From Acholeplasmatales bacterium (GTDB lineage Bacteria > Bacillota_I > Bacilli_A > Acholeplasmatales > Anaeroplasmataceae), in the NCBI GenBank assembly GCA_017441525.1, contig JAFRXJ010000018.1, positions 1 to 64,000 on the forward strand: a DNA stretch of 64,000 bases, written 5' to 3'. The notes beneath the pieces are model-generated. The model was not told the DNA's origin. It made no database searches and was given only the letters and a program-made list of their open reading frames with translations. Positions 35,511-43,985 of this stretch are shown here, one piece after another (the first letter of the stretch is position 1; the number at the start of each line of letters is the position of its first letter). Position numbers and translations under genes: made by a program.

Positions 35511-35528
35511 ATCATCCCGAAGGATGAT
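35511..35528 (-). terminator. cysK terminator
   Basis: ATCATCC-CGAA-GGATGAT hairpin just past the cysK stop, with a T-rich tract following on the minus strand. Confidence 0.75.
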
Positions 35529-35539
35529 TGTTTTAATTA

Positions 35540-36472
35540 TTAATTATTGAATAATGGAGTTGATAAATATCTATCACCATTATCTGGTAATAATACTACT
35601 ATCTTCTTACCTTTATTTTCAGGTCTTAAAGCTAATTGCTTTGCAGCATATAATGCAGCACCTGATGAAATACCAACGAATACGCCATCAGTTTTTACTA
35701 CTTCAGCACCAGTCTTAAATGCATCTTCATTTTGTACTGTAATAATTTCATCATAAATTGATGTATCTAATGTATCAGGAACAAATCCTGCACCTATACC
35801 TTGAATCTTGTGTGGTCCTGCAACACCAGTAGATAATACTGCTGATGTAGCTGGCTCTACTGCAACAATCTTAATGTTTTTATTCTTTTCTTTTAAATAT
35901 TTACCAGCACCTGAGATTGTACCACCAGTACCAACGCCGGAAACGAAAATATCAACATTTCCATCTGTATCGCTCCAAATTTCTGGGCCGGTTGTCTCAT
36001 AGTGTGCTTTTGGATTTGCAGGATTTACGAATTGCCCTGCAATGATGGAATTTGGAATTTCTTTGTTTAATTCTTCAGCTTTAGCGATTGCACCCTTCAT
36101 TCCCTTAGTACCATCAGTTAAAACTAATTCAGCACCATAAGCCTTAATTAGGTTTCTTCTTTCAACTGACATTGTCTCAGGTAATGTGATTATTAATCTA
36201 TATCCCTTAGATGCAGCTATTGCAGCAAGTCCTATACCTGTGTTACCTGATGTTGGCTCGATGATTGTTGAACCTTTCTTTAATAAGCCTCTTGCTTCAT
36301 AATCTTCAATGATTGATTTAGCAACTCTATCTTTTACAGATCCTGCAGGGTTGAATCCTTCAACCTTGGCAATGATTGTTGCCTCTAAATTATTTGCCTT
36401 ATTGAAATTTACTAATTCTACTAATGGTGTATGACCAATTAATTCAGTTACTGATTTATATATTTTACTCAT
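35540..36472 (-). CDS. cysK: Cysteine synthase (O-acetylserine sulfhydrylase)
   Basis: A protein of 310 residues from the ATG at 36472, which AAGGGAG precedes. It joins O-acetylserine and sulfide to give cysteine, using [14 protein letters not shown] contains the PLP-binding Lys, [10 protein letters not shown] the asparagine loop, [12 protein letters not shown] the phosphate-binding loop and VGISSGAAL the C-terminal PLP site. It begins 14 bp after the Rrf2 gene stop, and with that regulator forms a unit adjacent to metY. Regulation by the Rrf2 protein in response to cysteine or Fe-S status is likely, as for CymR or IscR circuits. Confidence 0.96.
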   Translation of the reverse strand: MSKIYKSVTELIGHTPLVELVNFNKANNLEATIIAKVEGFNPAGSVKDRVAKSIIEDYEARGLLKKGSTIIEPTSGNTGIGLAAIAASKGYRLIITLPETMSVERRNLIKAYGAELVLTDGTKGMKGAIAKAEELNKEIPNSIIAGQFVNPANPKAHYETTGPEIWSDTDGNVDIFVSGVGTGGTISGAGKYLKEKNKNIKIVAVEPATSAVLSTGVAGPHKIQGIGAGFVPDTLDTSIYDEIITVQNEDAFKTGAEVVKTDGVFVGISSGAALYAAKQLALRPENKGKKIVVLLPDNGDRYLSTPLFNN

Positions 36473-36485
36473 ATTTTTATCTCCC

Positions 36486-36920
36486 TTATATTGAATAATC
36501 ATTTCCTATTTTTAGTAATTCTCTATTTCTTAAATCTTCTAAAGTGACACTATCAACATAATTATTTACAACATCATAAAATCCTTTCCAGAAATCTAAT
36601 GTTGTACAAATATCTCTTCTTTTGCATGTATTACAATCAGATTGTAGACATGCTACAGGAGCTAATGTGCCTTCAGCACATCTAATGATATCTCCAGCAG
36701 TATATTCTTTTGCTGGCTTAGCTAAAGTATAACCACCGTTATTTCCTCTAACGCTTATTAAGAATCCTCTTTTGACTAATAATGAAACAACTTGTTCTAA
36801 ATATTTAACTGATATTTCTTGTCTTTTAGATATATCATTTAATCTAACAGGTGAACCATTAGAATATGATGCAACATCAATCATTAGTCTTAGGGCATAC
36901 CTTCCTTTTGTAGATATCAT
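36486..36920 (-). CDS. Rrf2-family regulator with three cysteines
   Basis: A 144-residue Rrf2 protein. The winged helix shows [37 protein letters not shown] and [16 protein letters not shown]-x5-C-x2-C-x5-C segment ([16 protein letters not shown]) resembles the Fe-S ligand loop of IscR, whereas CymR, the usual Bacillus cysteine regulator, lacks it. The gene precedes cysK and lies next to metY, so it probably controls sulfur assimilation, perhaps by sensing an Fe-S cluster. A dyad over its own promoter suggests autoregulation. Confidence 0.85.
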   Translation of the reverse strand: MISTKGRYALRLMIDVASYSNGSPVRLNDISKRQEISVKYLEQVVSLLVKRGFLISVRGNNGGYTLAKPAKEYTAGDIIRCAEGTLAPVACLQSDCNTCKRRDICTTLDFWKGFYDVVNNYVDSVTLEDLRNRELLKIGNDYSI

Positions 36921-36966
36921 TTAAATCACTCCATTCCTAGCAACTTACTATGTTGATTATACCACT

Positions 36967-36984
36967 TTGTATTATTTAATACAA
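36967..36984 (-). promoter_or_regulatory. Palindrome and promoter of the Rrf2-cysK unit
   Basis: TTGTATTATTTAATACAA (7-bp arms) includes the -35 TTGTAT. A TATAAT follows on the minus strand after 17 bp. The palindrome is only a few bases from the metY stop and is a candidate Rrf2 operator. Confidence 0.55.
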
Positions 36985-36986
36985 TT

Positions 36987-38270
36987 TTAAATTCTATCTA
37001 AAGCATCTTTAATATCTGCAAGAATATCATCAATATGTTCTGTACCAATTGATAATCTTACTGTGCTACCATAAATACCAACAGCAGCTAATTCTTCTGC
37101 AGTCATTTCTGAATGTGTTGTAGATGCTGGATGGATTACTAAAGATTTAACATCTGCAACATTTGCAAGTAATGAGAAAATCTTTAGATTATCAATAAAT
37201 GCTTGAGCTTCTTTTTCTCCGCCCTTAACATCAAATGTAAAGATTGATCCTCCACCATTTGGATAATATTTCTTATATAAAGCTTGTTGTGCCTTATCAG
37301 TTGATACTGATGGGTGGTTAACCTTAGCAACCTTTGGATGCTTATTTAAGAATTCAACAACCTTTAATGCATTTTCAACATGACGTTCAACTCTTAAAGA
37401 TAATGTCTCTAAGCCTTGTAATGCGATAAATGCATTAACTGGTGATATTGCAGCTCCAGTATCACGAAGTAAGATAGCTCTAATATATGTTACAAATGCA
37501 ACTGGACCAACTGCATCATAGAATGATACACCATGGTATGAAGCATTTGGTTCAACTAAATGCTTGAATTTACCACTCTTTTTCCAATCGAATTTACCAC
37601 CTTCAATAATTACACCACCAAGACCAGTACCATGACCAGTAATAAACTTAGTTGCTGAATGAACTACTATATCAGCACCATATTCAATTGGTCTTACTAA
37701 ATAAGGTGTTGCGAATGTTGAATCAACAACAAGTGGAATATTATGCTTATGTGCTACCTTAGCGATTGCTTCAATATCTATAACATCTGAATTAGGATTT
37801 CCTAATGTTTCAACGAATACAGCTTTAGTATTTTCTTTAATTGCTTTTTCAATATCTTCTACATTTGGTTTAACAAATGTTGTTGTAATACCATAATTAG
37901 GTAATGTATGTTGTAATAGGTTAATTGATCCACCATAAATATTGTTTGCTGCAACAATATGATCACCTGAAAATGCTAATGCTTGGATTGCATAAGTTAT
38001 AGCTGCAGCACCTGATGCTACTGCTAATGCTCCTGCACCTTTTTCAAGTGCAGCAATTCTTTCTTCAAATACACCTTGTGTTGGGTTTGTAAGTCTACCA
38101 TAAATGTTTCCTGCATCTCTTAGACCAAATCTGTCAGCAGCATGCTTACTATTGTTAAAAACGTAAGATGATGTCAAATAAATAGGAACTGCTCTAGCTC
38201 CTGTTGCAGGATCTGGATTTTCTTGTCCTGCATGTAATTGTAATGTTTCAAATTTATACTCTCTACTCAT
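36987..38270 (-). CDS. metY: O-acetylhomoserine sulfhydrylase
   Basis: A 427-residue member of the Cys/Met metabolism PLP family. The VVHSATKFITGHG segment carries the PLP Lys. ETLQLHAGQENPDPATGARA, IYGRLTNPTQGVFEERIAALE, FATPYLVRPIEYGADI and VKSLVIHPASTTHSEM are typical of MetY rather than MetB. It makes homocysteine from O-acetylhomoserine and sulfide, linking sulfide assimilation to methionine. AGGAGATATTA precedes the ATG. A strong promoter and a small leader peptide gene lie upstream, giving possible control by charged Cys/Met tRNA supply or translation rate. Confidence 0.94.
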   Translation of the reverse strand: MSREYKFETLQLHAGQENPDPATGARAVPIYLTSSYVFNNSKHAADRFGLRDAGNIYGRLTNPTQGVFEERIAALEKGAGALAVASGAAAITYAIQALAFSGDHIVAANNIYGGSINLLQHTLPNYGITTTFVKPNVEDIEKAIKENTKAVFVETLGNPNSDVIDIEAIAKVAHKHNIPLVVDSTFATPYLVRPIEYGADIVVHSATKFITGHGTGLGGVIIEGGKFDWKKSGKFKHLVEPNASYHGVSFYDAVGPVAFVTYIRAILLRDTGAAISPVNAFIALQGLETLSLRVERHVENALKVVEFLNKHPKVAKVNHPSVSTDKAQQALYKKYYPNGGGSIFTFDVKGGEKEAQAFIDNLKIFSLLANVADVKSLVIHPASTTHSEMTAEELAAVGIYGSTVRLSIGTEHIDDILADIKDALDRI

Positions 38271-38323
38271 ATTAATATCTCCTCAATCTTTCTTTTATTT
38301 ATTCTTTCTTTTTTATCTATAAA

Positions 38324-38425
38324 TTAATACTTAATTATTACTGAGTCACACATGATATTATGACTCCACTTCATTAAACTACACATTCGGGCATTGCCCA
38401 TACATCGATTAAATTTTTCAATCAT
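38324..38425 (-). CDS. Cys/Met-rich leader peptide of metY
   Basis: A 33-residue ORF (MIEKFNRCMGNARMCS, then LMKWSHNIMCDSVIIKY) with a strong AAGGAG site 8 bases before its ATG. It has five Met and three Cys, a marked enrichment. It lies between the metY promoter and metY. The coding sequence and what follows can form GGGC-AAT-GCCC and GAGTCA/TGACTC hairpins (38343-38366). This is the layout of a ribosome-stalling attenuator or translational leader responding to Cys or Met supply. It is not annotated elsewhere that I know of; expression is inferred. Confidence 0.6.
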   Translation of the reverse strand: MIEKFNRCMGNARMCSLMKWSHNIMCDSVIIKY

Positions 38426-38448
38426 AATACCACTCCTTTTTTCTTTTT

Positions 38449-38475
38449 ATCCTATTCCTATCTGTTTAGTAGGAT
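38449..38475 (-). promoter_or_regulatory. Operator-like dyad at the metY start site
   Basis: ATCCTA (38449-38454) and TAGGAT (38470-38475) form an inverted repeat with ATAGGAAT inside, reminiscent of CymR sites. It lies just after the -10 and would block initiation; the nearby Rrf2 protein is the obvious candidate. Confidence 0.5.
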
Positions 38476-38482
38476 TAGCTAT

Positions 38483-38511
38483 ATTATAAGGGGCTTTTAA
38501 AATATTGTCAA
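38483..38511 (-). promoter_or_regulatory. metY promoter
   Basis: A consensus TTGACA (38506-38511) and TATAAT (38483-38488) on the minus strand with a 17-bp spacer. Confidence 0.85.
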
Positions 38512-38543
38512 CACCTAAAATGAATATTTTTAAAAAAAATACA

Positions 38544-38860
38544 AACCAAGAATATTTCTACTCTTGGTTATACTTACTACTTATTTATAATATAGGAAAA
38601 TAACATATAAATTATTTTATTAAAAACCTATATGTTTCTTATTTTTTTTAGAATGCTTATACCTCAGTAGTTCAACAACTATTTGATGGCGTATGTCCCT
38701 AAGTAGTTTGTACTTTACACCACTAATCTAAACACTTTTATTTTTTTTGAGATGTTCTATTGCTTATAGCAAATAAAAAAAGCCATGTAATGGCCTATTT
38801 ATTACATATACATATAATTATTTTCAAATAAAGAATCTGTATATGCTTTTATACAACTAT
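38544..38860. other. Gene-free stretch with two hairpins
   Basis: AACCAAGA/TCTTGGTT (38544-38569) is a hairpin, and GCCATGTAATGGC (38782-38794) with an adjoining A7 run terminates the gene ending at 38861. Around 38670-38700, GTTCAACAACT and TGATGGCGTATG recall tRNA T-arm and acceptor pieces, but no tRNA folds. I see no other gene here. Confidence 0.5.
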
Positions 38861-39244
38861 TTAATATTGATATATATATTTATTCTTTTTATCTTCTGGA
38901 CTAGATAATATTCCAGATACTGCAGCAAGTCCCATGAATAAAGGATTAATAGTCGCTGTAGTTATAATCTGACAAAAATAATTATCTGCAGATTTGGCAA
39001 TACCTTCTATTCTTTGTTTTTGGTAATCTTTTAATTCTCCATCTTTAACATTTAACAATAATCCTTTATTAATAGATTCTTTTGTTTCATTATATATCTT
39101 ATCTATAATAAACATAATGATATCAGATACATTTATATTATTATAATTATCTTTTAATGATTCTATTGCTAACTTATAATATGATTCATTACAATATTTA
39201 TTTACAAGTTCTGTATGCAATTCTATTGCTTGCATCATCATCAT
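38861..39244 (-). CDS. Unknown helical protein
   Basis: A 127-residue protein I do not recognise. The start has four consecutive Met codons; GGATGTGATAAT precedes the first. The sequence is helical with a hydrophobic C-terminal stretch (CQIITTATINPLFMGLAAVSGI) that might be a membrane hairpin. The middle (NNINVSDIIMFIIDKIYNET) has no motif. It lies 28 bp downstream of the Sel1 gene on the same strand and is followed by a terminator, so the two may be one unit. Confidence 0.6.
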   Translation of the reverse strand: MMMMQAIELHTELVNKYCNESYYKLAIESLKDNYNNINVSDIIMFIIDKIYNETKESINKGLLLNVKDGELKDYQKQRIEGIAKSADNYFCQIITTATINPLFMGLAAVSGILSSPEDKKNKYIYQY

Positions 39245-39272
39245 ATTATCACATCCGTTCTTTATAGCATTA

Positions 39273-40295
39273 TTATTTTTTAATATTTAATAAATCTATT
39301 TGTTCTTCTAAGGCTTTAATTCTTCCTTCTACATCTTCGCCCTTTAAAGATTTTAAATATTTAATACCATTATTATATGCTTCTAGGGCTTTTTCGTAAT
39401 TCTTTTCGCAGCCTATTCCATTTGCATAACAAATACCTAAGAATATATATGCGTCATAACATCCGCCCTCTATAGCCTCATTTGCAGTCTTAAAATATTC
39501 ATTTCCATATTTCTTCTCATCTACTCCTGCCTGAGCCCATAGATCTAGTAATCTAAATTTAGCTTCAGCATTACCAGCTTGTGATAATTCAGCTAATACT
39601 CTTTCAGCTCTTTGAAAGTCATGATCTATATCAGCTGATGAATATAATAATCTAGCCAATAATATTCCACTGTTATCATCACCTAGATTGAATGCTTTAT
39701 CTGCATACTCTACTGCCTTTTCATGATTTGCTTCAATTATTTCATTTTTATATGTATATAAAGAAGCTAGGGTATTTAGGGCATCAACATCATTATCGTC
39801 TGCAGCTAATAATAAATATTTTTTAGCATTTTCTAAATCATTATTTTCAGCATAATATTTACTCATTATATAATAAGCTCTTGCAGAGCCTTTAGAACCA
39901 TATTCTTCTAATAATTTTAAGCTAGATAAATCTTTTGATTCTAATAAGCTTAATGCTAATTCTATTTTGGCATTTATTACATCACCTTCAGCAGCAAACT
40001 TAATATATTTATTCCAATCATCTGAATCTCTTTCATATAGATCTGCGATAAATAAATATGCGAAAGGCATATTTTTGGCAAGCTTTTCTATTTCAGGTAT
40101 TACACTAGTATCTTCCATATACATTTTATATACATATGATAATAATAAATATCTATCATTTTCATCTTTATGGTCTATTGCAAATTTAACAGCATTACCA
40201 CCTAAATAATGTCTAGTAAATACTAATAAAGGCCAATCAATTTGTTTATTAATGTAATAATTAATAAAATCTTCATCATTTTTAACTACATACAT
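39273..40295 (-). CDS. Sel1/TPR-like repeat protein
   Basis: A 340-residue soluble protein of degenerate Sel1-like repeats (AYYIMSKYYAENNDLENAKK, EAKFRLLDLWAQAGVDEKKY, AYIFLGICYANGIGCEKNYE). The last one, with GICYANGIGCEKNYEKA, is canonical. Such repeats form a superhelical scaffold for protein-protein contacts. No catalytic domain or signal peptide is seen. It appears to share a transcript with the unknown gene downstream. A second, membrane-anchored Sel1 protein lies at 42484-43125. The partner is unknown. Confidence 0.8.
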   Translation of the reverse strand: MYVVKNDEDFINYYINKQIDWPLLVFTRHYLGGNAVKFAIDHKDENDRYLLLSYVYKMYMEDTSVIPEIEKLAKNMPFAYLFIADLYERDSDDWNKYIKFAAEGDVINAKIELALSLLESKDLSSLKLLEEYGSKGSARAYYIMSKYYAENNDLENAKKYLLLAADDNDVDALNTLASLYTYKNEIIEANHEKAVEYADKAFNLGDDNSGILLARLLYSSADIDHDFQRAERVLAELSQAGNAEAKFRLLDLWAQAGVDEKKYGNEYFKTANEAIEGGCYDAYIFLGICYANGIGCEKNYEKALEAYNNGIKYLKSLKGEDVEGRIKALEEQIDLLNIKK

Positions 40296-40386
40296 ATAAG
40301 ATATTCTCCCTCTATAATTTTAAAAACAAACCTATAAATTAATGATAACAATTTTCTTATGATTTATCAATATATGATAAAAGATT

Positions 40387-40418
40387 ATGAGGGATAGGCA
40401 ACAAAACCTATCCCTCAT
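40387..40418. terminator. Strong hairpin terminator
   Basis: ATGAGGGATAGG and CCTATCCCTCAT, a perfect 12-bp stem with an 8-base loop, followed by GTTTTATTTATT. Confidence 0.8.
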
Positions 40419-40432
40419 GTTTTATTTATTCA

Positions 40433-40540
40433 AATTTTGGAGTTAATACTAAGTCATAATCAACATTATAAATTGTTGAGTTAAATAAATTATTATTTTG
40501 ATCATACCAACCAACTAATGTAGTATTTCCAATCATTATT
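40433..40540 (-). pseudogene. C-terminal scrap of a Listeria-Bacteroides repeat protein
   Basis: The minus strand reads TTLVGWYDQNNNLFNSTIY then NVDYDLVLTPKFE before a TAA. This is the final part of an InlB B-repeat/Listeria-Bacteroides module. The upstream part is missing. The rest of 40296-40680 contains no gene. Confidence 0.65.
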
Positions 40541-40685
40541 AATATTATTATTTCTTTCTATTATCGATTATCATTATTTATATTTTAACATATTTATATG
40601 TTATATTAAAGAATCACTTTTTTCATTTCTTGTCATTTTTATACATCTTTTGTCTTATATATCAATTATTAAAAAAAGGATTTTT

Positions 40686-40784
40686 GGGCGATATTCAATA
40701 CAAAATACCTCGATAGCGCCCGAAAAACCCCGTTTTTTGTCGTTTCTTGGGCGATATTCAACACAAAACACCTTAATAGCGCCC
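40686..40784. repeat. Two tandem 36-bp hairpin repeats
   Basis: Two copies (40686-40721 and 40749-40784) each begin GGGCGATATTCAA, end ATAGCGCCC, and form a 9-10-bp stem (GGGCGATATT with AATAGCGCCC). The copies start 63 bp apart and agree closely. They lie just past the DUF2130 gene stop and may act as a double terminator or be a REP-like element. Confidence 0.75.
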
Positions 40785-40805
40785 AAAAAAATTTTTATAA
40801 ATTTT

Positions 40806-42263
40806 CTATTCTTCTAATTTCTTTATAATACTTCTATTTAATTTTAATTCATATTTATTAATCTTTTCATTAATTTGATTAATATATGATTTATTAATTT
40901 TATCACATTGATCATCAATGTTTTTAACTGCTTTAGTAATAGCTTCTGTATTACTTGTAATAGTAGCTATTGCTTTTTCAAGCATCTCTAAAGGCTTATC
41001 TAGATAAGTCTTTTTTATTTCTTCGAATTCGCTTAATAAATCTAATTTATTCTTTAATTCTAGCATCTCTACTTCTTTGCTTAATATTAATTCAGCAAAT
41101 CTTGTAGTTAAAGATGCTATCATATTTAAGAATGTCATTAAATATGCAGGTCTAACTACATACATATTTTCATATTCTCTAACTTTAAATATAGGTAATA
41201 CATTAGGCTTATCCATTTCTAGGTTAGATACAAGTAGTGCATACTTGCAGTTTTTCTTTTCTCTATTCTTATCTAATTGCTTATAATAATCTGCATTAGA
41301 TTTCTTATTAACTGATTCTGGGTTCTCATCTTTCATGTCCATACAAACTGAAGCAAGTAATTCAGTATCTATATGCTTATCTGATGCATATATCTTAAAG
41401 ATATAATCAGCTTTAGACCCTTTTAGTTCATCTTCTTCTCTAATTACCTTATTATCTTTTTGCCATACGCAATTAAATAATCCATTTTGCATATATGATG
41501 TTACTTCGTTATTACACCATGCTTCTAGATCTTCACCTGTTTGTTTAACATTTAATGAACTTTTAGCATGCTGTAAGGCATTAATTTGGTCTTCTTTTTC
41601 TCTTATTTTAGCTTCATATACATCTTTTTGTTCATTTAATGCTTTAAGCTTTAATAATTCAAAATCAGAATCTTTCTTTTCAATTATAGAATCTTTCTTT
41701 TGTAATGCTAAATTATTTTCAGCTTTAATATCATTTATCTGTTTTTCGTATAGATTAGATAATTCTATTTTAGATTTTTCAATCTTATTATCAAATTCAG
41801 ATTTTAATAATTCATATTCTTTTTCTAATTTAGAATATCTTTCTTGTTCTTCTTGTTTTAATTTAGATTTCGATGCTTCATATTCTAAATTTAATTTATC
41901 AATCTTAGATTGCAAAGTTTCTTGTAAAATCTTTAATTGTTCTTTTAATTCATTAATAGTATCATTATATTTTTTAGATACTTCTTGTTCTTTAATAACT
42001 AATGATTTTTCATTATCTTTCTTTAATGATTCTATTATATTATTTAATCTATTTAATTCTAATTTATTTTCAGCTATTAAAGTTTTCTTAACTTCTTCTA
42101 ATTTAGATTCATATACTTTATCTTTACCAGATTCAATAATTAAATCTAAGTAAGTTGTATCTACTTCTACTAATTCTTTTAAATCTATTAAATCTCCTTT
42201 ATTAGCATCTTCTGCAAGCTCTAATAAAGTTTTATCTTTTACTATTACATTTACTTTTTTCAT
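40806..42263 (-). CDS. DUF2130 coiled-coil protein
   Basis: A protein of 485 residues from the ATG at 42263, preceded by GGAAAGGAAT; upstream ATGs lie in an inverted repeat and have no site. Residues of about 60-240 are one long coiled coil rich in Lys/Glu. The C-terminal DUF2130 domain follows (KQTGEDLEAWCNNEV, GSKADYIFKIYASDK, VCMDMKDENPESVNKKSNAD, YVVRPAYLMTFLNMI). The D...MKDEN segment resembles a PD-(D/E)xK nuclease core. The family is widespread in bacteria, without a settled function; nuclease-like or phage-related roles have been suggested. It is monocistronic here. Confidence 0.85.
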   Translation of the reverse strand: MKKVNVIVKDKTLLELAEDANKGDLIDLKELVEVDTTYLDLIIESGKDKVYESKLEEVKKTLIAENKLELNRLNNIIESLKKDNEKSLVIKEQEVSKKYNDTINELKEQLKILQETLQSKIDKLNLEYEASKSKLKQEEQERYSKLEKEYELLKSEFDNKIEKSKIELSNLYEKQINDIKAENNLALQKKDSIIEKKDSDFELLKLKALNEQKDVYEAKIREKEDQINALQHAKSSLNVKQTGEDLEAWCNNEVTSYMQNGLFNCVWQKDNKVIREEDELKGSKADYIFKIYASDKHIDTELLASVCMDMKDENPESVNKKSNADYYKQLDKNREKKNCKYALLVSNLEMDKPNVLPIFKVREYENMYVVRPAYLMTFLNMIASLTTRFAELILSKEVEMLELKNKLDLLSEFEEIKKTYLDKPLEMLEKAIATITSNTEAITKAVKNIDDQCDKINKSYINQINEKINKYELKLNRSIIKKLEE

Positions 42264-42313
42264 ATTATCATTCCTTTCCTTTTTATACAACAAATAACGC
42301 GCATTATTATGTC

Positions 42314-42420
42314 TTTCTACCTTGATACTAACACAGAAAAAGTGACCGTTCAACTATTAATTTTTTTATTTTTTAACGGTTGATTTTCAGTGTGCTTTTG
42401 TGGGGATTAACGGGTAGAAA
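42314..42420. repeat. Large imperfect inverted repeat upstream of DUF2130 gene
   Basis: Three nested paired segments: TTTCTACC (42314) with GGTAGAAA (42413), ACACAGAAAA (42331) with TTTTCAGTGT (42384), and ACCGTT (42345) with AACGGT (42375). It spans 107 bp and overlaps the probable promoter. The left arm also resembles the right end of the dispersed repeat (GTGACCGTTCAAC). It may be a MITE-like remnant. Confidence 0.55.
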
Positions 42421-42427
42421 AAGGAGA

Positions 42428-42457
42428 GTAAAAGGCCAACAAAAATTGGCCTTTTAC
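42428..42457 (-). terminator. Terminator after membrane Sel1 gene
   Basis: GTAAAAGGCCA and TGGCCTTTTAC form a perfect 11-bp stem with an 8-base loop. Confidence 0.8.
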
Positions 42458-42483
42458 CATCAACACTATAATATAACTTTAAT

Positions 42484-43125
42484 TTAATATTTATGTGAGC
42501 TAATATACTCTATAGCTTTTTTACTTCCTTCATTTGCCGCTTCAAATATTAAAGTTTTGCCATATTCTTTATTCTTTTCAACACCATTACCATTAAGATA
42601 TGATAGTCCAAGCAAATACTTTCCATCAGGAATACCAGCATCTATTGCCTTTTGAAAATAATCATTTGCTATTTTGTAATCTACAATTGTTCCATAACCT
42701 AATGAAAAACATATTCCTAAATATGCATATGCTTCAGCATGGCCTTGATTAGCCGCTTCTTGAAATTCACTAAATGCATAATCATACTCTTTGTTCTCTA
42801 AAAATAATATACCATTTTCAACTTTTTGTGATCTTATAGTTCCATCTGATGTTGGTTTAGCCATTTGTTTTTTAAAATCTAAATAATCATCATCTTCTGA
42901 TAAGAATGATTCAATCATATCTACTTTGGTTTTATAGTTATCTCTATCATCCATTAGACTGGCCACACTAATATATACTCCACATCCAATCATTCCAATT
43001 AATCCTGAAACAATTATTGTTATTTTAATATATGTTTCAATTGTGTTTGATACTAGTGCAGATATAGTTATAATAATGTATCCAATTATTCCTAAAATAC
43101 CAAAAATTCTATACAATGTTTTCAT
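42484..43125 (-). CDS. Membrane-anchored Sel1-repeat protein
   Basis: A 213-residue protein with two N-terminal membrane segments (IFGILGIIGYIIITISALV and ITIIVSGLIGMIGCGVYISV), a short linker and three Sel1 repeats (ALSEFQEAANQGHAEAYAYL, GICFSLGYGTIVDYKIANDY, GLSYLNGNGVEKNKEYGKTL). The repeats would face the cytoplasm and serve as a scaffold at the membrane. It is transcribed alone, with a terminator downstream. It is distinct from the larger Sel1 protein at 39273-40295. The partner is unknown. Confidence 0.8.
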   Translation of the reverse strand: MKTLYRIFGILGIIGYIIITISALVSNTIETYIKITIIVSGLIGMIGCGVYISVASLMDDRDNYKTKVDMIESFLSEDDDYLDFKKQMAKPTSDGTIRSQKVENGILFLENKEYDYAFSEFQEAANQGHAEAYAYLGICFSLGYGTIVDYKIANDYFQKAIDAGIPDGKYLLGLSYLNGNGVEKNKEYGKTLIFEAANEGSKKAIEYISSHKY

Positions 43126-43356
43126 TTTTCGTTTCTTTAAACCTATTGGTATCCTTTCTAAATATTATCAATAAATATTCTTATATTTTTTTAGCTAGTA
43201 ACAACTAATTCAAACATAGTAATACTGCTTTTTTGTATTCTTCTTGTATACTCACGTCCCTTGCTAAAACATCCAAAGAAATCACGAATAAGTGATTAAG
43301 TTAAAACAGTAAACTTATTAAGAAAATTATAGCATAATTTTATTTACATAAAAATA

Positions 43357-43387
43357 AAAACCATAAGAATATTCATATTCCTATGGT
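43357..43387 (-). terminator. Terminator after second ImmA-like gene
   Basis: AACCATA and TATGGTT close a hairpin with inner AT-rich pairing, just past the stop at 43394. Confidence 0.55.
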
Positions 43388-43393
43388 TAATAT

Positions 43394-43855
43394 CTATAAA
43401 ATTGCTTTTCTCTTCTCAATATATTCATCTAAGAATTCATCTAGACCTTCAATTTTATTCTTTACATCAATACCTTCATATTTCTTAAGATAATATTTTG
43501 TAAATGCGAACGCATCTATTTCTAATTCTTGACTAATATAGTCAGATCCATCAAAATTCATATTTCCTGCGTTAACTTGTGAATTTAATAACATTCTCCA
43601 TCTATTAGCTATTTCATTATCAAAATGATTAGCAAAATCAGATTGAAAATAATGTCTATATTCATGAGTAATACATTTAGCACATTCAATATAATTATCT
43701 TTATATTTTGAATTAATAACAATATGCTTTCTCATAAAAAAATATAATCTAGAATCTTCATCACCGATATCTTCAAATCTAATTGGTAATGGATCTATTC
43801 CTAAATGTTCTGCAACCTCGTTTTGGAATTGTATCAAATCTTTCATTTTTATCAT
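43394..43855 (-). CDS. ImmA/IrrE-like zinc metallopeptidase, second copy
   Basis: A 153-residue peptidase domain. THEYRHYFQ supplies HExxH, and QELEIDAFAFTKYYLKKY the third ligand region. It is clearly related to the protease at 4291-4809 (shared LEIDAFAF-KYYLK and KxxHVINSKYKD-type segments). The ATG at 43846 has better spacing to AAGG than the one at 43855. Unlike the first copy it has no XRE gene or integrase next to it, so its substrate is not evident. It could be a leftover of a lost element or act on a distant regulator. Confidence 0.7.
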   Translation of the reverse strand: MIKMKDLIQFQNEVAEHLGIDPLPIRFEDIGDEDSRLYFFMRKHIVINSKYKDNYIECAKCITHEYRHYFQSDFANHFDNEIANRWRMLLNSQVNAGNMNFDGSDYISQELEIDAFAFTKYYLKKYEGIDVKNKIEGLDEFLDEYIEKRKAIL

Positions 43856-43958
43856 AACCTTCTAATCTAAAATAAGATATTTTCTCAAATACATTAACAT
43901 TGAAAATGAGTATAGTCAAGTATATGACATAAAATAAATGATTATAATAACAAAAAAA

Positions 43959-43980
43959 CCATAAGAAATTAATCTTATGG
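43959..43980 (-). terminator. Terminator after small unknown gene
   Basis: CCATAAGA and TCTTATGG form an 8-bp stem, followed on the minus strand by T7. Confidence 0.7.
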
Positions 43981-43985
43981 CTTTT

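Noticed and set aside
35547-35756. Plus-strand ORF opposite cysK
   Set aside because: It is the antisense shadow of a well-conserved gene and has no ribosome site.
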